A stretch of DNA of 64,000 bases, from positions 89,817-153,816 of the forward strand of contig NZ_PZJO01000007.1 in the NCBI RefSeq assembly GCF_003206575.1, written 5' to 3'. The translations under genes were made by a program, and so were the position numbers. A model generated the notes under the pieces. That model saw nothing but the letters and a program-made list of their open reading frames with translations, ran no database searches and was not told the origin of the DNA. The stretch comes from Salinicola endophyticus. Lineage in GTDB: Bacteria > Pseudomonadota > Gammaproteobacteria > Pseudomonadales > Halomonadaceae. This document shows positions 17,984 through 26,202 of the stretch, in pieces; positions within the stretch are counted from its first letter, which is position 1; each line of letters starts with the position of its first letter.

Positions 17984-19077
17984 TGACGAGTCACACAGAC
18001 GACAGCACGGACGTCCTCGCGGCCACGGCCCTGACGGTGTCGCCAGAGACCGCCCAACGGGTGCTGGCCACGCGCTTCGGCCTCGCTGCCACCCTCGAGC
18101 CACTCAGCGGCGAGCGCGACTGCAATTTTCGCGCGGCGGCGGCCGACGGCCAGCGCTACCTGCTCAAGTTCACCCATCCGGCGGAGCGCCAGGCGGTGAG
18201 CGATTTTCAGGTCCGGGCGCTGATGCACCTGGCCGAACGGGATCCGACCCTGCCGGTTCCGCGGGTGCTGCGCGACCGCGATGGCGATCCGGCGCCACCG
18301 CTGCGGCTCGAGGATGGCCGCGTCAGTCACGTGCGCCTGTCGACCTTCCTGCCCGGCACGCCGCTGGCCGACCACGTGGCCTCCCCGCGTTTCCAGTCCA
18401 GGCTAGGCGGCTGGCTGGCGCGGATCGACGTCGCCCTGGCCGACTTCGACCATCCGGTTCGCGAGCTGTCGATGCCATGGGACCTGCAGCGCGCCGACGA
18501 CCTGCTGCCGCAGACCGATAGCCTCGATGACGCCTCGCGCCAGCGCATCCGCGACCGGCTTCAGCGCTTCGCCGAGCAGCTGCGTCCACGCCTGGCGGCG
18601 CTGCCGCGTCAGCCGATCCATAACGATCTCAATGGTCACAACGTGCTGTTCACATCGACCCAGGGCGACGCCAACCCCTTGCCCGAGCACCCCGCGGGGA
18701 TCATCGATTTCGGCGATATGCTGTTCGCCCCGCGGGTGGTCGATCTCGCCGTGGCCGCGGCCTACCAGATGAAGGATGCCGCCGATCCGCTGGCGGGGGC
18801 CCTGGCGCTGATCGCCGGCTATCATGCCCATTCGCCGCTCGATGATGCAGAGGGCGCACTGCTGCGCGGCTTGATCGAAACCCGGCTGGCAATGGCGATT
18901 ACGGTCTCCACCCATCGCGCCGGACGCTACCCGCAAAACGCCGACTACCTGCTGCGCAATACGGCCGCTTCCCGCCGGGCCCTGGAGCACTGCCTGAGCC
19001 TGTCCGCGGCGACCTTCCAGCGCCGCCTGAGCGAGGCGCTCGATTCACCCTTCAATTCATCGGGTACGGGAGAATGA
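17980..19077 (+). CDS. APH-fold small-molecule kinase (hydroxylysine kinase-like phosphotransferase)
   Basis: A 365-residue aminoglycoside-phosphotransferase-fold kinase. It has a probable ATP-binding Lys63 (RYLLKFTHP), the catalytic loop IHNDLNGHNVLF (Asp216, Asn221) and the metal motif IIDFGDM (Asp243). The family phosphorylates small hydroxylated or amino metabolites (choline, homoserine, methylthioribose, 5-hydroxylysine). It overlaps both neighbours by 4 bp (ATGA at 17980-17983 and 19074-19077). Sitting directly before a phospho-lyase-type class III PLP enzyme recalls the eukaryotic hydroxylysine kinase / phospho-lyase pair. It is therefore more likely a catabolic amino-alcohol kinase than an antibiotic-resistance gene. 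The substrate is not proven. Confidence 0.85.
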   Translation: MMTSHTDDSTDVLAATALTVSPETAQRVLATRFGLAATLEPLSGERDCNFRAAAADGQRYLLKFTHPAERQAVSDFQVRALMHLAERDPTLPVPRVLRDRDGDPAPPLRLEDGRVSHVRLSTFLPGTPLADHVASPRFQSRLGGWLARIDVALADFDHPVRELSMPWDLQRADDLLPQTDSLDDASRQRIRDRLQRFAEQLRPRLAALPRQPIHNDLNGHNVLFTSTQGDANPLPEHPAGIIDFGDMLFAPRVVDLAVAAAYQMKDAADPLAGALALIAGYHAHSPLDDAEGALLRGLIETRLAMAITVSTHRAGRYPQNADYLLRNTAASRRALEHCLSLSAATFQRRLSEALDSPFNSSGTGE

Positions 19078-20390
19078 ACATGCAGGAGCCCAGCGTGAAA
19101 GATGACGATGCCGTCGACGCGGCCCTGCTGGCGCGGCGCCAGCGCCTGCTCGGCGCCTCCTACCGCCTGTTCTATCAGCGGCCGTTCCATCCCGTGCGCG
19201 GTGAGGGCGTGTGGCTCTTCGACCGTCACGGCACGGCGCACCTGGACGCCTACAACAACGTCGCCTGTGTCGGCCACTGCCACCCGAAGGTCGTGGAAGC
19301 CATCGCCAACCAGGCGGCCACCCTCAATACCCATACCCGCTACCTACACGAGACGATCCTCGACTGCGCCGAACGGCTGATCGACTCACTGCCGGCGCCC
19401 CTGGCACAGCTGGTCTTCACCTGTTCAGGCAGTGAAGCCAACGATCTCGCCCTGCGCATGGCCCGCGCCTTCACCGGCGGCGAGGGGCTGATCGTCACCG
19501 AGCTGGCCTATCACGGCGTGACCCAGGCGATCGCCGAGGCGTCGCCCTCCCTCGGCAGCAAGGTCAAGCTGGGCACCAGCGTGCGCACCGTGCCAGCGCC
19601 CGTGGATCGCGGTGACGGCGCCGCGGCGATGGGTGTACGCTTCGCCGCCGGCGTGCAGGCGGCGATCGATGATCTCGCCGCCCACGGCATCCGGCCCGCC
19701 GCGCTGCTGCTCGACAGTGTCTTCTCCAGCGACGGCATCGTGACCGATCCGGTCGGGTTTCTCGCCCCGGCGGTCGAGACGATCCGGCGCGCCGGCGGGC
19801 TCTATATCGCCGACGAAGTGCAGGCCGGGCTCGGCCGCACCGGCGTCCTGTGGGGCTTCCCCCGCCACGGCGTCAGGGCCGATCTGGTCACGCTCGGCAA
19901 ACCGCTGGGCAACGGCCATCCGGTAGCCGCGGTTGCCGGCCGGCGCGATGTGATGGACCACTTCGGGGAGACGGCGCGCTACTTCAATACCTTCGGCGGC
20001 AATCCCGTGTCCTGCGCCGCCGCGCTGGCGGTCCAGCGCGTCATGGCCGAGGAGAATCTGGTGGCACAGGCCGCCACGGTTGGCGCCGATCTGCACGCCG
20101 GCCTGGGTCAGATCGCGGCCACCACGGATCGGCTCGGCGCGGTGCGCGGTGCGGGTCTGCTGGCCGGTGTCGAGGTGCTCGATGCCCAGGGCGCACCGGA
20201 CGCCGCGCTCGCGCAGGCGCTGGTCGACGGCCTGCGCGAGCGCCAGGTGCTGATCAGCGCCACCGGGCCACAGGCCAATGTGCTGAAGATCCGCCCTCCG
20301 CTGGTCTTCAAGCGCACGCACGTCGAACGTCTGTGCGAGGTGCTCGAAGCGACCTTGGTCGACGTGCTCGAGACATGGCGCGACAGATAA
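19074..20390 (+). CDS. Class III PLP-dependent enzyme, phospho-lyase type (ethanolamine-phosphate / phosphohydroxylysine phospho-lyase-like)
   Basis: A 438-residue fold-type I PLP enzyme annotated generically as class III aminotransferase. It shows GSEAND (119-124), the PLP-binding Asp247 (YIADEVQAGLGRTG) and Lys276 in TLGKPLGNGHPVA. The GKPLGNGHP context resembles ethanolamine-phosphate and 5-phosphohydroxylysine phospho-lyases, which eliminate phosphate and ammonia to give an aldehyde; ornithine-type transaminases usually read GKALGGG. With the coupled kinase this suggests an O-phosphorylated amino alcohol as substrate. Transamination of a phosphate-free amine remains the alternative. ATG 19074 overlaps the kinase stop. 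Confidence 0.88.
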   Translation: MNMQEPSVKDDDAVDAALLARRQRLLGASYRLFYQRPFHPVRGEGVWLFDRHGTAHLDAYNNVACVGHCHPKVVEAIANQAATLNTHTRYLHETILDCAERLIDSLPAPLAQLVFTCSGSEANDLALRMARAFTGGEGLIVTELAYHGVTQAIAEASPSLGSKVKLGTSVRTVPAPVDRGDGAAAMGVRFAAGVQAAIDDLAAHGIRPAALLLDSVFSSDGIVTDPVGFLAPAVETIRRAGGLYIADEVQAGLGRTGVLWGFPRHGVRADLVTLGKPLGNGHPVAAVAGRRDVMDHFGETARYFNTFGGNPVSCAAALAVQRVMAEENLVAQAATVGADLHAGLGQIAATTDRLGAVRGAGLLAGVEVLDAQGAPDAALAQALVDGLRERQVLISATGPQANVLKIRPPLVFKRTHVERLCEVLEATLVDVLETWRDR

Positions 20391-20509
20391 GTCCCGACAA
20401 TGACGTTCCTGACCGCCAACCACTAACATGACGACTCAGGCGCGGTGATAGACCGCTGCAAGCGGCATGCTGAACATGACGAGAACGCCCAGCGGCCTGG
20501 CTTGGCCCT

Positions 20510-20552
20510 CACCCGTCACCCCACCCGTCATTCCATCCGTCACTCCATCCGA
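20510..20552. repeat. 12-bp tandem repeat just upstream of the SDR ribosome site
   Basis: CACCCGTCACCC, CACCCGTCATTC and CATCCGTCACTC occur head to tail (20510-20545), followed by a partial unit CATCCGA. The array ends 3 bases before the Shine-Dalgarno AGGAGAG of the SDR gene. Confidence 0.85.
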
Positions 20553-20567
20553 ACCAGGAGAGAGATC

Positions 20568-21260
20568 ATGTCCGACGCTCCGGTTGCCATGATCAGTGGC
20601 GCCAATCGCGGTATTGGCGCCAGCATTGCCGACACCCTGCTGGCCGCCGGCTGGCGCGTGAGTCTTGGCTGCCGTACCCCGCCCAGCGAACGTCCGACGC
20701 GCGACGACTGGCTGAGCTATCACTACGATGCCCTCGATGCCGCCAGCGGCCAGGCCTGGGTCGATGAAACCCTGCGCACCTTCGGCCGCCTGGATGCCTT
20801 GATCAACAACGCCGGTATCCTCAGCCAATCGACGGTACTGGAGGCGAGTGGCGATGAGTTCGACCGCGTGATGGCGGTCAATGCCCGCGCGCCGATGCTG
20901 CTCACTCAGCAAGCCTGGCCGCACCTGGTCGCCGCCGAACAGGGCAAGGTGATCTCGATCGTCTCGCTCTCCGGGCTGAGGGTCAGATCCGCCGCTTCCG
21001 GTCTCTACGCGATGAGCAAGTTTGCCGCCCAGGCGTTCGTCCACGGCTTGCGCCACTGCACGGCGGAGACCCGTGTCCGCGCCACCGCGATCTGCCCCGG
21101 CTTCGTCGCGACCGATATGGCCACCGCCGCCCAGGTCGATGGCGCCAGCGTCACCCAACCCGAGGAGGTCGCCCGCGTGGTACAGATGCTCGTGACGCTG
21201 CCGCCCTCTGCCGGCATCGCCACGGTCCCGATCAACTGGCAGATCGAGGACACGATCTGA
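20568..21260 (+). CDS. Short-chain dehydrogenase/reductase (SDR)
   Basis: A 230-residue classical SDR. It has the cofactor motif ISGANRGIG (residues 9-17), NNAG at 80-83, a catalytic Ser in SIVSLSG and the Tyr147-x3-Lys151 pair (YAMSKFA). The family carries out NAD(P)-dependent oxidation or reduction of alcohols and aldehydes or ketones. I chose ATG 20568 because AGGAGAG precedes it by a few bases; the upstream open frame (from 20445) only translates the 12-bp tandem repeat. It lies 177 bp after the PLP enzyme on the same strand and could act on the aldehyde that enzyme releases. Substrate unknown. Confidence 0.9.
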   Translation: MSDAPVAMISGANRGIGASIADTLLAAGWRVSLGCRTPPSERPTRDDWLSYHYDALDAASGQAWVDETLRTFGRLDALINNAGILSQSTVLEASGDEFDRVMAVNARAPMLLTQQAWPHLVAAEQGKVISIVSLSGLRVRSAASGLYAMSKFAAQAFVHGLRHCTAETRVRATAICPGFVATDMATAAQVDGASVTQPEEVARVVQMLVTLPPSAGIATVPINWQIEDTI

Positions 21261-21273
21261 ATTAGCGGCTCAT

Positions 21274-21313
21274 GGGCAAGCTCCACCCGGACGTCAAGGA
21301 CCCGAGCTTGCCC
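21274..21313 (+). terminator. Long hairpin after the SDR gene, possible terminator
   Basis: GGGCAAGCTC (21274-21283) and GAGCTTGCCC (21304-21313) are perfect 10-bp arms with a 20-base loop, starting 14 bp after the SDR stop. It lacks a T-tract, so termination strength is uncertain, but it marks the end of the GntR-cluster plus-strand unit. Confidence 0.45.
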
Positions 21314-21330
21314 CCTCGAGCGGTCCGGCC

Positions 21331-21370
21331 ACTTCTCCCACTTTCTCCCACTTTCTCCCACTTCCCCCGC
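21331..21370. repeat. 10-bp pyrimidine tandem repeat
   Basis: CTTTCTCCCA is repeated exactly at 21341-21350 and 21351-21360, with the variants ACTTCTCCCA before and CTTCCCCCGC after. It sits in a long C/T-rich strand about 265 bp upstream of sitA. Confidence 0.8.
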
Positions 21371-21635
21371 TTCTCCCGCGTCGCGCCTTTCCTCCCCCTT
21401 CGATCCTTTCTCCACTGCGCGCCTTCCCTACTGCGCCCCTCCCGCTTTTTCGATTGCCATCGCTTCCCCCCTTCACAGCCGAATCAACCGATGCTATACA
21501 TCGCAACCAAAGGAACACTATTTAACCATGGTAAAAATAAATCACGCTACCGTTTCGCGCTCGACGCCGTGAGTGGGCTTGGAGCACACCGGTGGCGGCC
21601 ACCCTGTAAAGCCTCGTTTCGACTCGGAGCCCCGC

Positions 21636-22577
21636 ATGCCTGGAATGACTGATCGACGTTCGACGCTGGTGCGGATCGTGACCTTCACGACGCTGATGAT
21701 CGCGCTGCCAGCCTTTGCGCAGGATGACACGCCCCACCCGTTCAAGGCGGTGACGACCTTCACGGTGATCGCGGATATGGCCCGGAACGTGGCCGGGGAT
21801 GCGGCAACCGTCGAGTCGATCACCAAACCGGGCGCCGAGATCCACGACTACTCGCCGACGCCGGGCGACATCATGCGCGCCCAGGGCGCCGATCTGATCC
21901 TGTGGAACGGACTCGATCTGGAGCGCTGGTTCGAGAAGTTCTTCCAACATCTCCATGACGTGCCCAGCGCCGTGGTCTCCGACGGCGTCGAGCCGATCAG
22001 CATCGCTGCCGGCCCCTACGACGGCAAACCCAACCCGCATGCCTGGATGTCGCCGTCGAGCGCGATGATCTACGTCGATAACATCCGCGATGCCTTCATC
22101 CAGCACGATCCGGACAACGCGGACACCTATCGCGCCAATGCGGCCGCCTACCAGCAGCAGATCGAAGCCGCCATCGCGCCGGTCCGCGCGACGTTCGCCG
22201 CCATCCCCGAGGAGAAGCGCTGGCTGGTCTCCAGCGAAGGCGCCTTCTCCTATCTGGCCCGGGACTTCGGCCTGAAGGAACGCTATCTATGGCCGATCAA
22301 CGCCGACCAGCAGGGCACGCCGCAGCAGGTTCGCCAGGTGATCGACACAGTGCGTGCACATGACATCCCCGCCGTCTTCAGCGAGAGCACCGTCTCCGCC
22401 AAGCCAGCGCAGCAGGTCGCCCGCGAGACCGGCGCCCGCTACGGTGGCGTGCTCTACGTCGACTCGTTGAGCGCCGCCGATGGCCCGGTACCGACCTACA
22501 TCGATCTGGTCGAGGTCACCTCCCGAACCATCGCCGATGGTCTGACCGCGGGGCTCAGCCAAGGACAGGCGCAATGA
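21636..22577 (+). CDS. sitA: Manganese/iron ABC transporter substrate-binding protein (SitA/YfeA-like)
   Basis: A 313-residue periplasmic cluster A-I metal-binding protein. The signal peptide covers about residues 1-28 ([15 protein letters not shown]). Metal ligands are recognisable as His in [12 protein letters not shown], His in PNPHAWMSP, Glu in VFSESTVS and Asp in [11 protein letters not shown]. There is no His-rich loop of the kind found in ZnuA, and [15 protein letters not shown] is typical of SitA/YfeA, so Mn2+/Fe2+ is favoured over Zn2+. CGGAG precedes the ATG at 21636 (MPGMTDRR); a second in-frame ATG follows at 21645. The 4-bp ATGA overlap with the ATPase gene starts a fully overlapping four-gene operon. 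Confidence 0.9.
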   Translation: MPGMTDRRSTLVRIVTFTTLMIALPAFAQDDTPHPFKAVTTFTVIADMARNVAGDAATVESITKPGAEIHDYSPTPGDIMRAQGADLILWNGLDLERWFEKFFQHLHDVPSAVVSDGVEPISIAAGPYDGKPNPHAWMSPSSAMIYVDNIRDAFIQHDPDNADTYRANAAAYQQQIEAAIAPVRATFAAIPEEKRWLVSSEGAFSYLARDFGLKERYLWPINADQQGTPQQVRQVIDTVRAHDIPAVFSESTVSAKPAQQVARETGARYGGVLYVDSLSAADGPVPTYIDLVEVTSRTIADGLTAGLSQGQAQ

Positions 22578-23551
22578 CGTCCGCCGACACCCGAGCCTCA
22601 CAGGTCGCCGAAGCCCGACCATCACAGGTCGCCGCCCCCCGACCATCACAGGTCGCCGACACCCGACCACCGGGGGGCGGCCTTGCCGTCAGGGGGGCCA
22701 CGGTCACCTACCGCAACGGCCACACCGCGCTGCGCGACGCCAGCTTCGAGATCCCCAACGGCACCATCACCGCGCTGGTCGGGGTCAACGGCTCCGGCAA
22801 ATCGACGCTGTTCAAGGCGATCATGGGCTTCGTCAAGCTCGCCCGGGGCGAGATTCGCGTGCTCGACATGTCCGTGGATAGCGCCCTGAAGCGCAACCTG
22901 ATCGCCTATGTCCCCCAGTCCGAGGAGGTCGACTGGCAGTTCCCGGTACTGGTCGAGGACGTGGTGATGATGGGCCGCTACGGCCATATGGGCATGCTCA
23001 GAATCCCCAAGCGCCAGGATCGCGAGGCGGTCGAGACGGCACTGGATCGGGTCGACATGCGTGAGTTCCGCCAGCGCCAGATCGGCGAGCTCTCCGGCGG
23101 CCAGCGCAAGCGCGTCTTCCTGGCTCGGGCGCTGGCGCAGGATAGCCGGGTGATTCTGCTCGACGAGCCGTTCACCGGGGTCGACGTCAAGACCGAGGAT
23201 CAGATCATCGCGCTCCTGCGCGAACTGCGCGATGAAGGTCGAGTTATACTGGTCTCCACCCACAACCTGGGCTCGGTACCGGAGTTCTGCGATCGCAGCG
23301 TGCTGATCAAGGGCACTGTGCTCGCCCACGGCCCCACGCCCGAGACCTTCACCCAGGAAAATCTGGAACGCGCCTTCGGCGGCGTCCTGCGCCACTTCAT
23401 GCTCGAACAGAGTGCCGACGACGGCGCGTCACGCCACCCGGTCGGCGTGTTCACCGACGACGAGCGCGCGCTGGTGCTGCACAACGGCATCGCAGCACGC
23501 CAGCGCCAGTCGCCGGAGAGGCGCCAGACACCGGAGGAGCGCCAGTCATGA
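22574..23551 (+). CDS. sitB: Manganese/iron ABC transporter ATP-binding protein (SitB-like)
   Basis: A 325-residue ABC ATPase with Walker [10 protein letters not shown], signature LSGGQRKRV, Walker [13 protein letters not shown] and the switch His in [33 protein letters not shown] is typical of metal importers. The N-terminus before the first strand (about residue 37) is unusually long and made of an 8-residue repeat (ADTRASQV / AEARPSQV / AAPRPSQV) encoded by a 24-bp tandem array. The C-terminus also has a Gln/Arg/Glu-rich tail ([17 protein letters not shown]). Both ends overlap neighbours by ATGA. Confidence 0.92.
   Translation: MTSADTRASQVAEARPSQVAAPRPSQVADTRPPGGGLAVRGATVTYRNGHTALRDASFEIPNGTITALVGVNGSGKSTLFKAIMGFVKLARGEIRVLDMSVDSALKRNLIAYVPQSEEVDWQFPVLVEDVVMMGRYGHMGMLRIPKRQDREAVETALDRVDMREFRQRQIGELSGGQRKRVFLARALAQDSRVILLDEPFTGVDVKTEDQIIALLRELRDEGRVILVSTHNLGSVPEFCDRSVLIKGTVLAHGPTPETFTQENLERAFGGVLRHFMLEQSADDGASRHPVGVFTDDERALVLHNGIAARQRQSPERRQTPEERQS
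22583..22672. repeat. 24-bp tandem repeat at the 5' end of sitB
   Basis: Three full units (22583-22606, 22607-22630, 22631-22654) and a partial fourth. All full units end CACAGGTC. The unit is in frame and gives an 8-residue protein repeat between the start codon and the ATPase domain, where related proteins have only a few residues. Confidence 0.9.
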
Positions 23552-24483
23552 GCGAGCTGCTCCCCTATCTTGGCGAGCCGTTCGGCTATCTTGGCGAGCC
23601 GTTCGGCTATCTTGGCGAGCCGTTCGGCTATGGCTACATGCGCAACGCCATGGGGGTCTCGGCGCTGGTGGGCGGCGTCTGCGCCTTTCTCTCCTGCTAT
23701 CTGATGCTCAAGGGCTGGTCGCTGATCGGCGATGCGCTGTCGCACTCGATCGTGCCGGGCGTGGCCGGGGCCTACATGCTCGGCCTGCCCTTCGCGCTCG
23801 GCGCCTTCTTCGCCGGCGGTCTCGCCTCGGCGGCGATGCTGTTTCTCGACCAGCGCAGCAAGCTGAAAGAGGACGTGATCATCGGGCTGATCTTCACCGC
23901 CTTCTTCGGTCTGGGGCTGTTCATGGTGTCGCTGGCGCCGGCGGCGGTGAACATTCAGTCGATCGTGCTCGGCAACGTGCTGGCGATCACGCCGAGCGAT
24001 ACCCTCCAGCTCACGATCATCGGCGTCGTCTCGCTCGCGGTGCTGCTGGTCAAGTGGAAGGATCTGCTGGTGACCTTCTTCGATGAGCACCATGCGCGCA
24101 CGCTCGGACTCAACACCCGCGCGCTCAAGATCACCTTCTTCACGCTGCTCTCGGCGTCCACCGTGGCCGCGCTGCAGACGGTGGGCGCCTTTCTGGTGAT
24201 CTGCATGGTGGTCACGCCGGGCGCCACGGCGTATCTGCTCACGGACCGTTTTCCACGCCTGCTGGTCATCGCGGTCGCGATAGGGACGCTGACCAGCTTC
24301 ACCGGCGCCTATATCAGCTACTTCCTCGACGGTGCCACCGGCGGTGTCATCGTCGTGCTGCAGACGCTGATCTTCCTGAGCGCCTTCTTCCTGGCGCCCA
24401 AGCACGGCATGCTCGCCGCGCGCCGCCGGGCGTCGCGCACCCTGCACGAGACACAGTCGCTGCCCCGGGAGGAAACCCGATGA
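23548..24483 (+). CDS. sitC: Manganese/iron ABC transporter permease (SitC-like)
   Basis: A 311-residue multi-span permease of the ZnuB/SitC family. The first helix runs through [20 protein letters not shown]; family motifs [16 protein letters not shown] and [12 protein letters not shown] (near the ATPase contact) follow. The N-terminus carries three exact copies of YLGEPFG before YGYMRNAMG; relatives have a single LLEPFxYGYM-like stretch, so this is an in-frame expansion. It overlaps sitB and sitD by ATGA. It forms a channel with SitD for import of Mn2+/Fe2+. Confidence 0.92.
   Translation: MSELLPYLGEPFGYLGEPFGYLGEPFGYGYMRNAMGVSALVGGVCAFLSCYLMLKGWSLIGDALSHSIVPGVAGAYMLGLPFALGAFFAGGLASAAMLFLDQRSKLKEDVIIGLIFTAFFGLGLFMVSLAPAAVNIQSIVLGNVLAITPSDTLQLTIIGVVSLAVLLVKWKDLLVTFFDEHHARTLGLNTRALKITFFTLLSASTVAALQTVGAFLVICMVVTPGATAYLLTDRFPRLLVIAVAIGTLTSFTGAYISYFLDGATGGVIVVLQTLIFLSAFFLAPKHGMLAARRRASRTLHETQSLPREETR
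23566..23628. repeat. 21-bp tandem repeat at the 5' end of sitC
   Basis: Three identical 21-bp units (23566-23586, 23587-23607, 23608-23628) encode YLGEPFG three times directly after the first six codons. The copies are perfect, suggesting recent expansion or ongoing length change. Confidence 0.95.
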
Positions 24484-25319
24484 GTCTCGGTCAGTGGCTG
24501 ATCGCCCCGTTCCAGTTCGACTTCATGCTCGACGCCATGATCATCGCCGTGCTGGTGGCGATCCCCATGGCACTGCTCTCCTGCTTTCTGGTGCTGAAAG
24601 GCTGGGCATTGATGGGGGATGCGATCTCGCACGCGGTCTTCCCCGGCGTGGTGATCTCTTACCTGATCGGTATACCGCTCGCCGTCGGCGCCTTCGCTGC
24701 GGGCATGTTCTGCGCCGTCGCCACGGGCTTTCTCAAGGAGAACAGCCGCATCAAGCAGGATACGGTGATGGGCATCGTCTACTCGGGCATGTTCGGACTG
24801 GGGTTGGTGCTCTATGTCGAGATCCAGTCGACGGTGCATCTCGACCATATCCTGTTCGGCAATATTCTCGGCGTGGGGGTGCAGGACATCGTCGAGTCGG
24901 CATCGATCGCGCTGGTCACGGCGGGGGTGATCGGGCTGAAGTGGAAGGACTTTCTGCTCCACGCCTTCGACCCGACCCAGGCCCGCGCCGTCGGTCTGCA
25001 CACCCGCTGGCTGCACTACGGCCTGCTCTGCCTGATCTCGCTGACCATCGTCGGGGCACTCAAGGCCGCCGGTATCATCCTCGCCATCGCGCTGCTGATC
25101 GCCCCCGGCGCGGTCGCCTTCCTGCTGACCCGGCGCTTCGGCATCATGCTGATCGTGGCGGTGGCGATGTCGGTATCGGTGGCTTTCCTCGGCGTCTACC
25201 TGTCGTTCTTCATCGACAGTGCGCCAGCGCCGACCATCGTGCTGCTCTATACGCTGGTGTTCGTGATCACCTTCGTCCACTCACTGCGCCAGACGGCCAG
25301 AAGCGAAGCGATGGTATGA
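24480..25319 (+). CDS. sitD: Manganese/iron ABC transporter permease (SitD-like)
   Basis: A 279-residue permease paralogous to SitC. It has MALLSCFLVLKGWALMGDAISHAVFPGVV-type family motifs, GNILGVGVQDIVES and DPTQARAVGLHTRWLHYG near the ATPase contact. About seven to eight membrane helices are expected. It overlaps sitC by ATGA and closes the operon; 116 bp separate it from the HAD gene start. Unlike SitB and SitC it has no N-terminal repeat. Confidence 0.92.
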   Translation: MSLGQWLIAPFQFDFMLDAMIIAVLVAIPMALLSCFLVLKGWALMGDAISHAVFPGVVISYLIGIPLAVGAFAAGMFCAVATGFLKENSRIKQDTVMGIVYSGMFGLGLVLYVEIQSTVHLDHILFGNILGVGVQDIVESASIALVTAGVIGLKWKDFLLHAFDPTQARAVGLHTRWLHYGLLCLISLTIVGALKAAGIILAIALLIAPGAVAFLLTRRFGIMLIVAVAMSVSVAFLGVYLSFFIDSAPAPTIVLLYTLVFVITFVHSLRQTARSEAMV

Positions 25320-25435
25320 CACGAAGCGATGATCTGAGCGGGCGGTTGTCGAAGGCGCGGCCGAATCGCACAACCGCGTCGCATAGCCCCATCGATCATG
25401 GCAGGATGCCTGGCATGCCACGCGAGGAGCGCCCC

Positions 25436-26047
25436 ATGACGTCCCACCCCCTGCACCACCGCCGCCACTGGGTCTTCGACATGGATGGCACGCTCACCGT
25501 CGGCGTACACGACTTCCCGGCGATCCGGCGCGAACTGGAGATTCCCGAAAGCGCCGATATCCTGCACCACCTGGAGACCCTGCCCAGGGCCGAGCGCGAC
25601 GCCAAGCACGCCTGGCTGCTGGAGCACGAGCGCGCGCTGGCGATGCGCTCGACCGCCGCCAGCGGCGCGGTCGAGCTGATCCTGGCGCTGACCCAGCGCG
25701 GCTGCCGGCTGGGCATCCTGACGCGCAACGCCAAGGAGCTGGCGCATATCACCCTGGAGGCGATCGGGCTGGACGCGTGCTTCGCCGCCGACGACGTGCT
25801 CGGCCGCGACGAGGCGCCGCCCAAGCCCCACCCCGGCGGCCTCGACCACTTCATCCAGCACTGGCAGACCGCCCCCTCGGCGGTGGTGATGGTCGGCGAC
25901 AGCCCCATGGACATGGCCTGTGGCCGCGCGGCAGGGGCGACCACGATTCTCGTCAACGTGCCCGACAACCCCTGCCCCGAAGCGGTGGACTGGCACTTTC
26001 CGGACTGCCAGGCGCTGCTGGCGAAGGTGACGCCGGCTGACCGATAG
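25436..26047 (+). CDS. HAD-family hydrolase (phosphoglycolate phosphatase-like)
   Basis: A 203-residue subfamily I HAD phosphatase with motif I VFDMDGTLT, motif II LGILTRN, the motif III Lys in PPKPHPGG and motif IV MVGDSPMDMACGRAAG. The cap is small and helical. GAGGAG lies 7 bases before ATG 25436 (MTSHPLHH); the frame is open much further upstream, but that would overlap sitD without a domain match. It probably dephosphorylates a small phosphomonoester; the substrate cannot be told from the sequence. Confidence 0.88.
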   Translation: MTSHPLHHRRHWVFDMDGTLTVGVHDFPAIRRELEIPESADILHHLETLPRAERDAKHAWLLEHERALAMRSTAASGAVELILALTQRGCRLGILTRNAKELAHITLEAIGLDACFAADDVLGRDEAPPKPHPGGLDHFIQHWQTAPSAVVMVGDSPMDMACGRAAGATTILVNVPDNPCPEAVDWHFPDCQALLAKVTPADR

Positions 26048-26142
26048 CGAATCGCGGGTGGCCAAAGCCTGCGGGCTATCACACGCCAAGGGATCGTTTG
26101 CTGTCGGCAAGGGTCAGAGTCTTGTTGCCCTATGGGCTAATT

Positions 26143-26159
26143 TAGTTATGTTATAACGT
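26143..26159. promoter_or_regulatory. Zur-box-like half-conserved palindrome upstream of the amidase gene
   Basis: TAGTTATGTTATAACGT matches the gammaproteobacterial Zur pattern (ATGTTATA-N-TATAACAT) at about 12 of 16 positions, with the right half nearly perfect. It lies 44 bp before the start codon. It is weaker than the boxes at 38425 and 59974, but the downstream gene encodes a zinc amidase of the kind found in some Zur regulons. Confidence 0.5.
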
Positions 26160-26202
26160 CAGTCTCGTTACCCATTGTCACCCATCTTTACGAGTCACCG
26201 TC

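Larger units (their letters stand above)
21261..21635. other. Intergenic region upstream of the metal importer operon
   Basis: From left to right it holds a long hairpin (21274-21313), a pyrimidine-rich block with a 10-bp tandem repeat (21331-21370) and a short dyad CGATG/CATCG (21489-21503). An AT-rich segment around the palindromic core ACCATGGT (21525-21532) then precedes sitA. The AT-rich part is the likely promoter/operator zone. It matches neither a Zur box nor the E. coli MntR box that I can recall. Confidence 0.55.

Noticed and set aside
17980..19077. Aminoglycoside resistance gene
   Set aside because: The APH fold is shared by many metabolic kinases; the ATGA coupling to a phospho-lyase-type gene and a catabolic regulon argue for metabolism.
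21489..21532. Possible Zur, Fur or MntR operator upstream of sitA
   Set aside because: The dyad CGATG/CATCG and the core ACCATGGT do not match the consensus of any of these regulators closely enough to call.
24494..25435. Upstream extension of the HAD gene through sitD
   Set aside because: The extra residues are a shifted-frame reading of sitD; a good Shine-Dalgarno precedes ATG 25436 and the HAD domain begins right after it.
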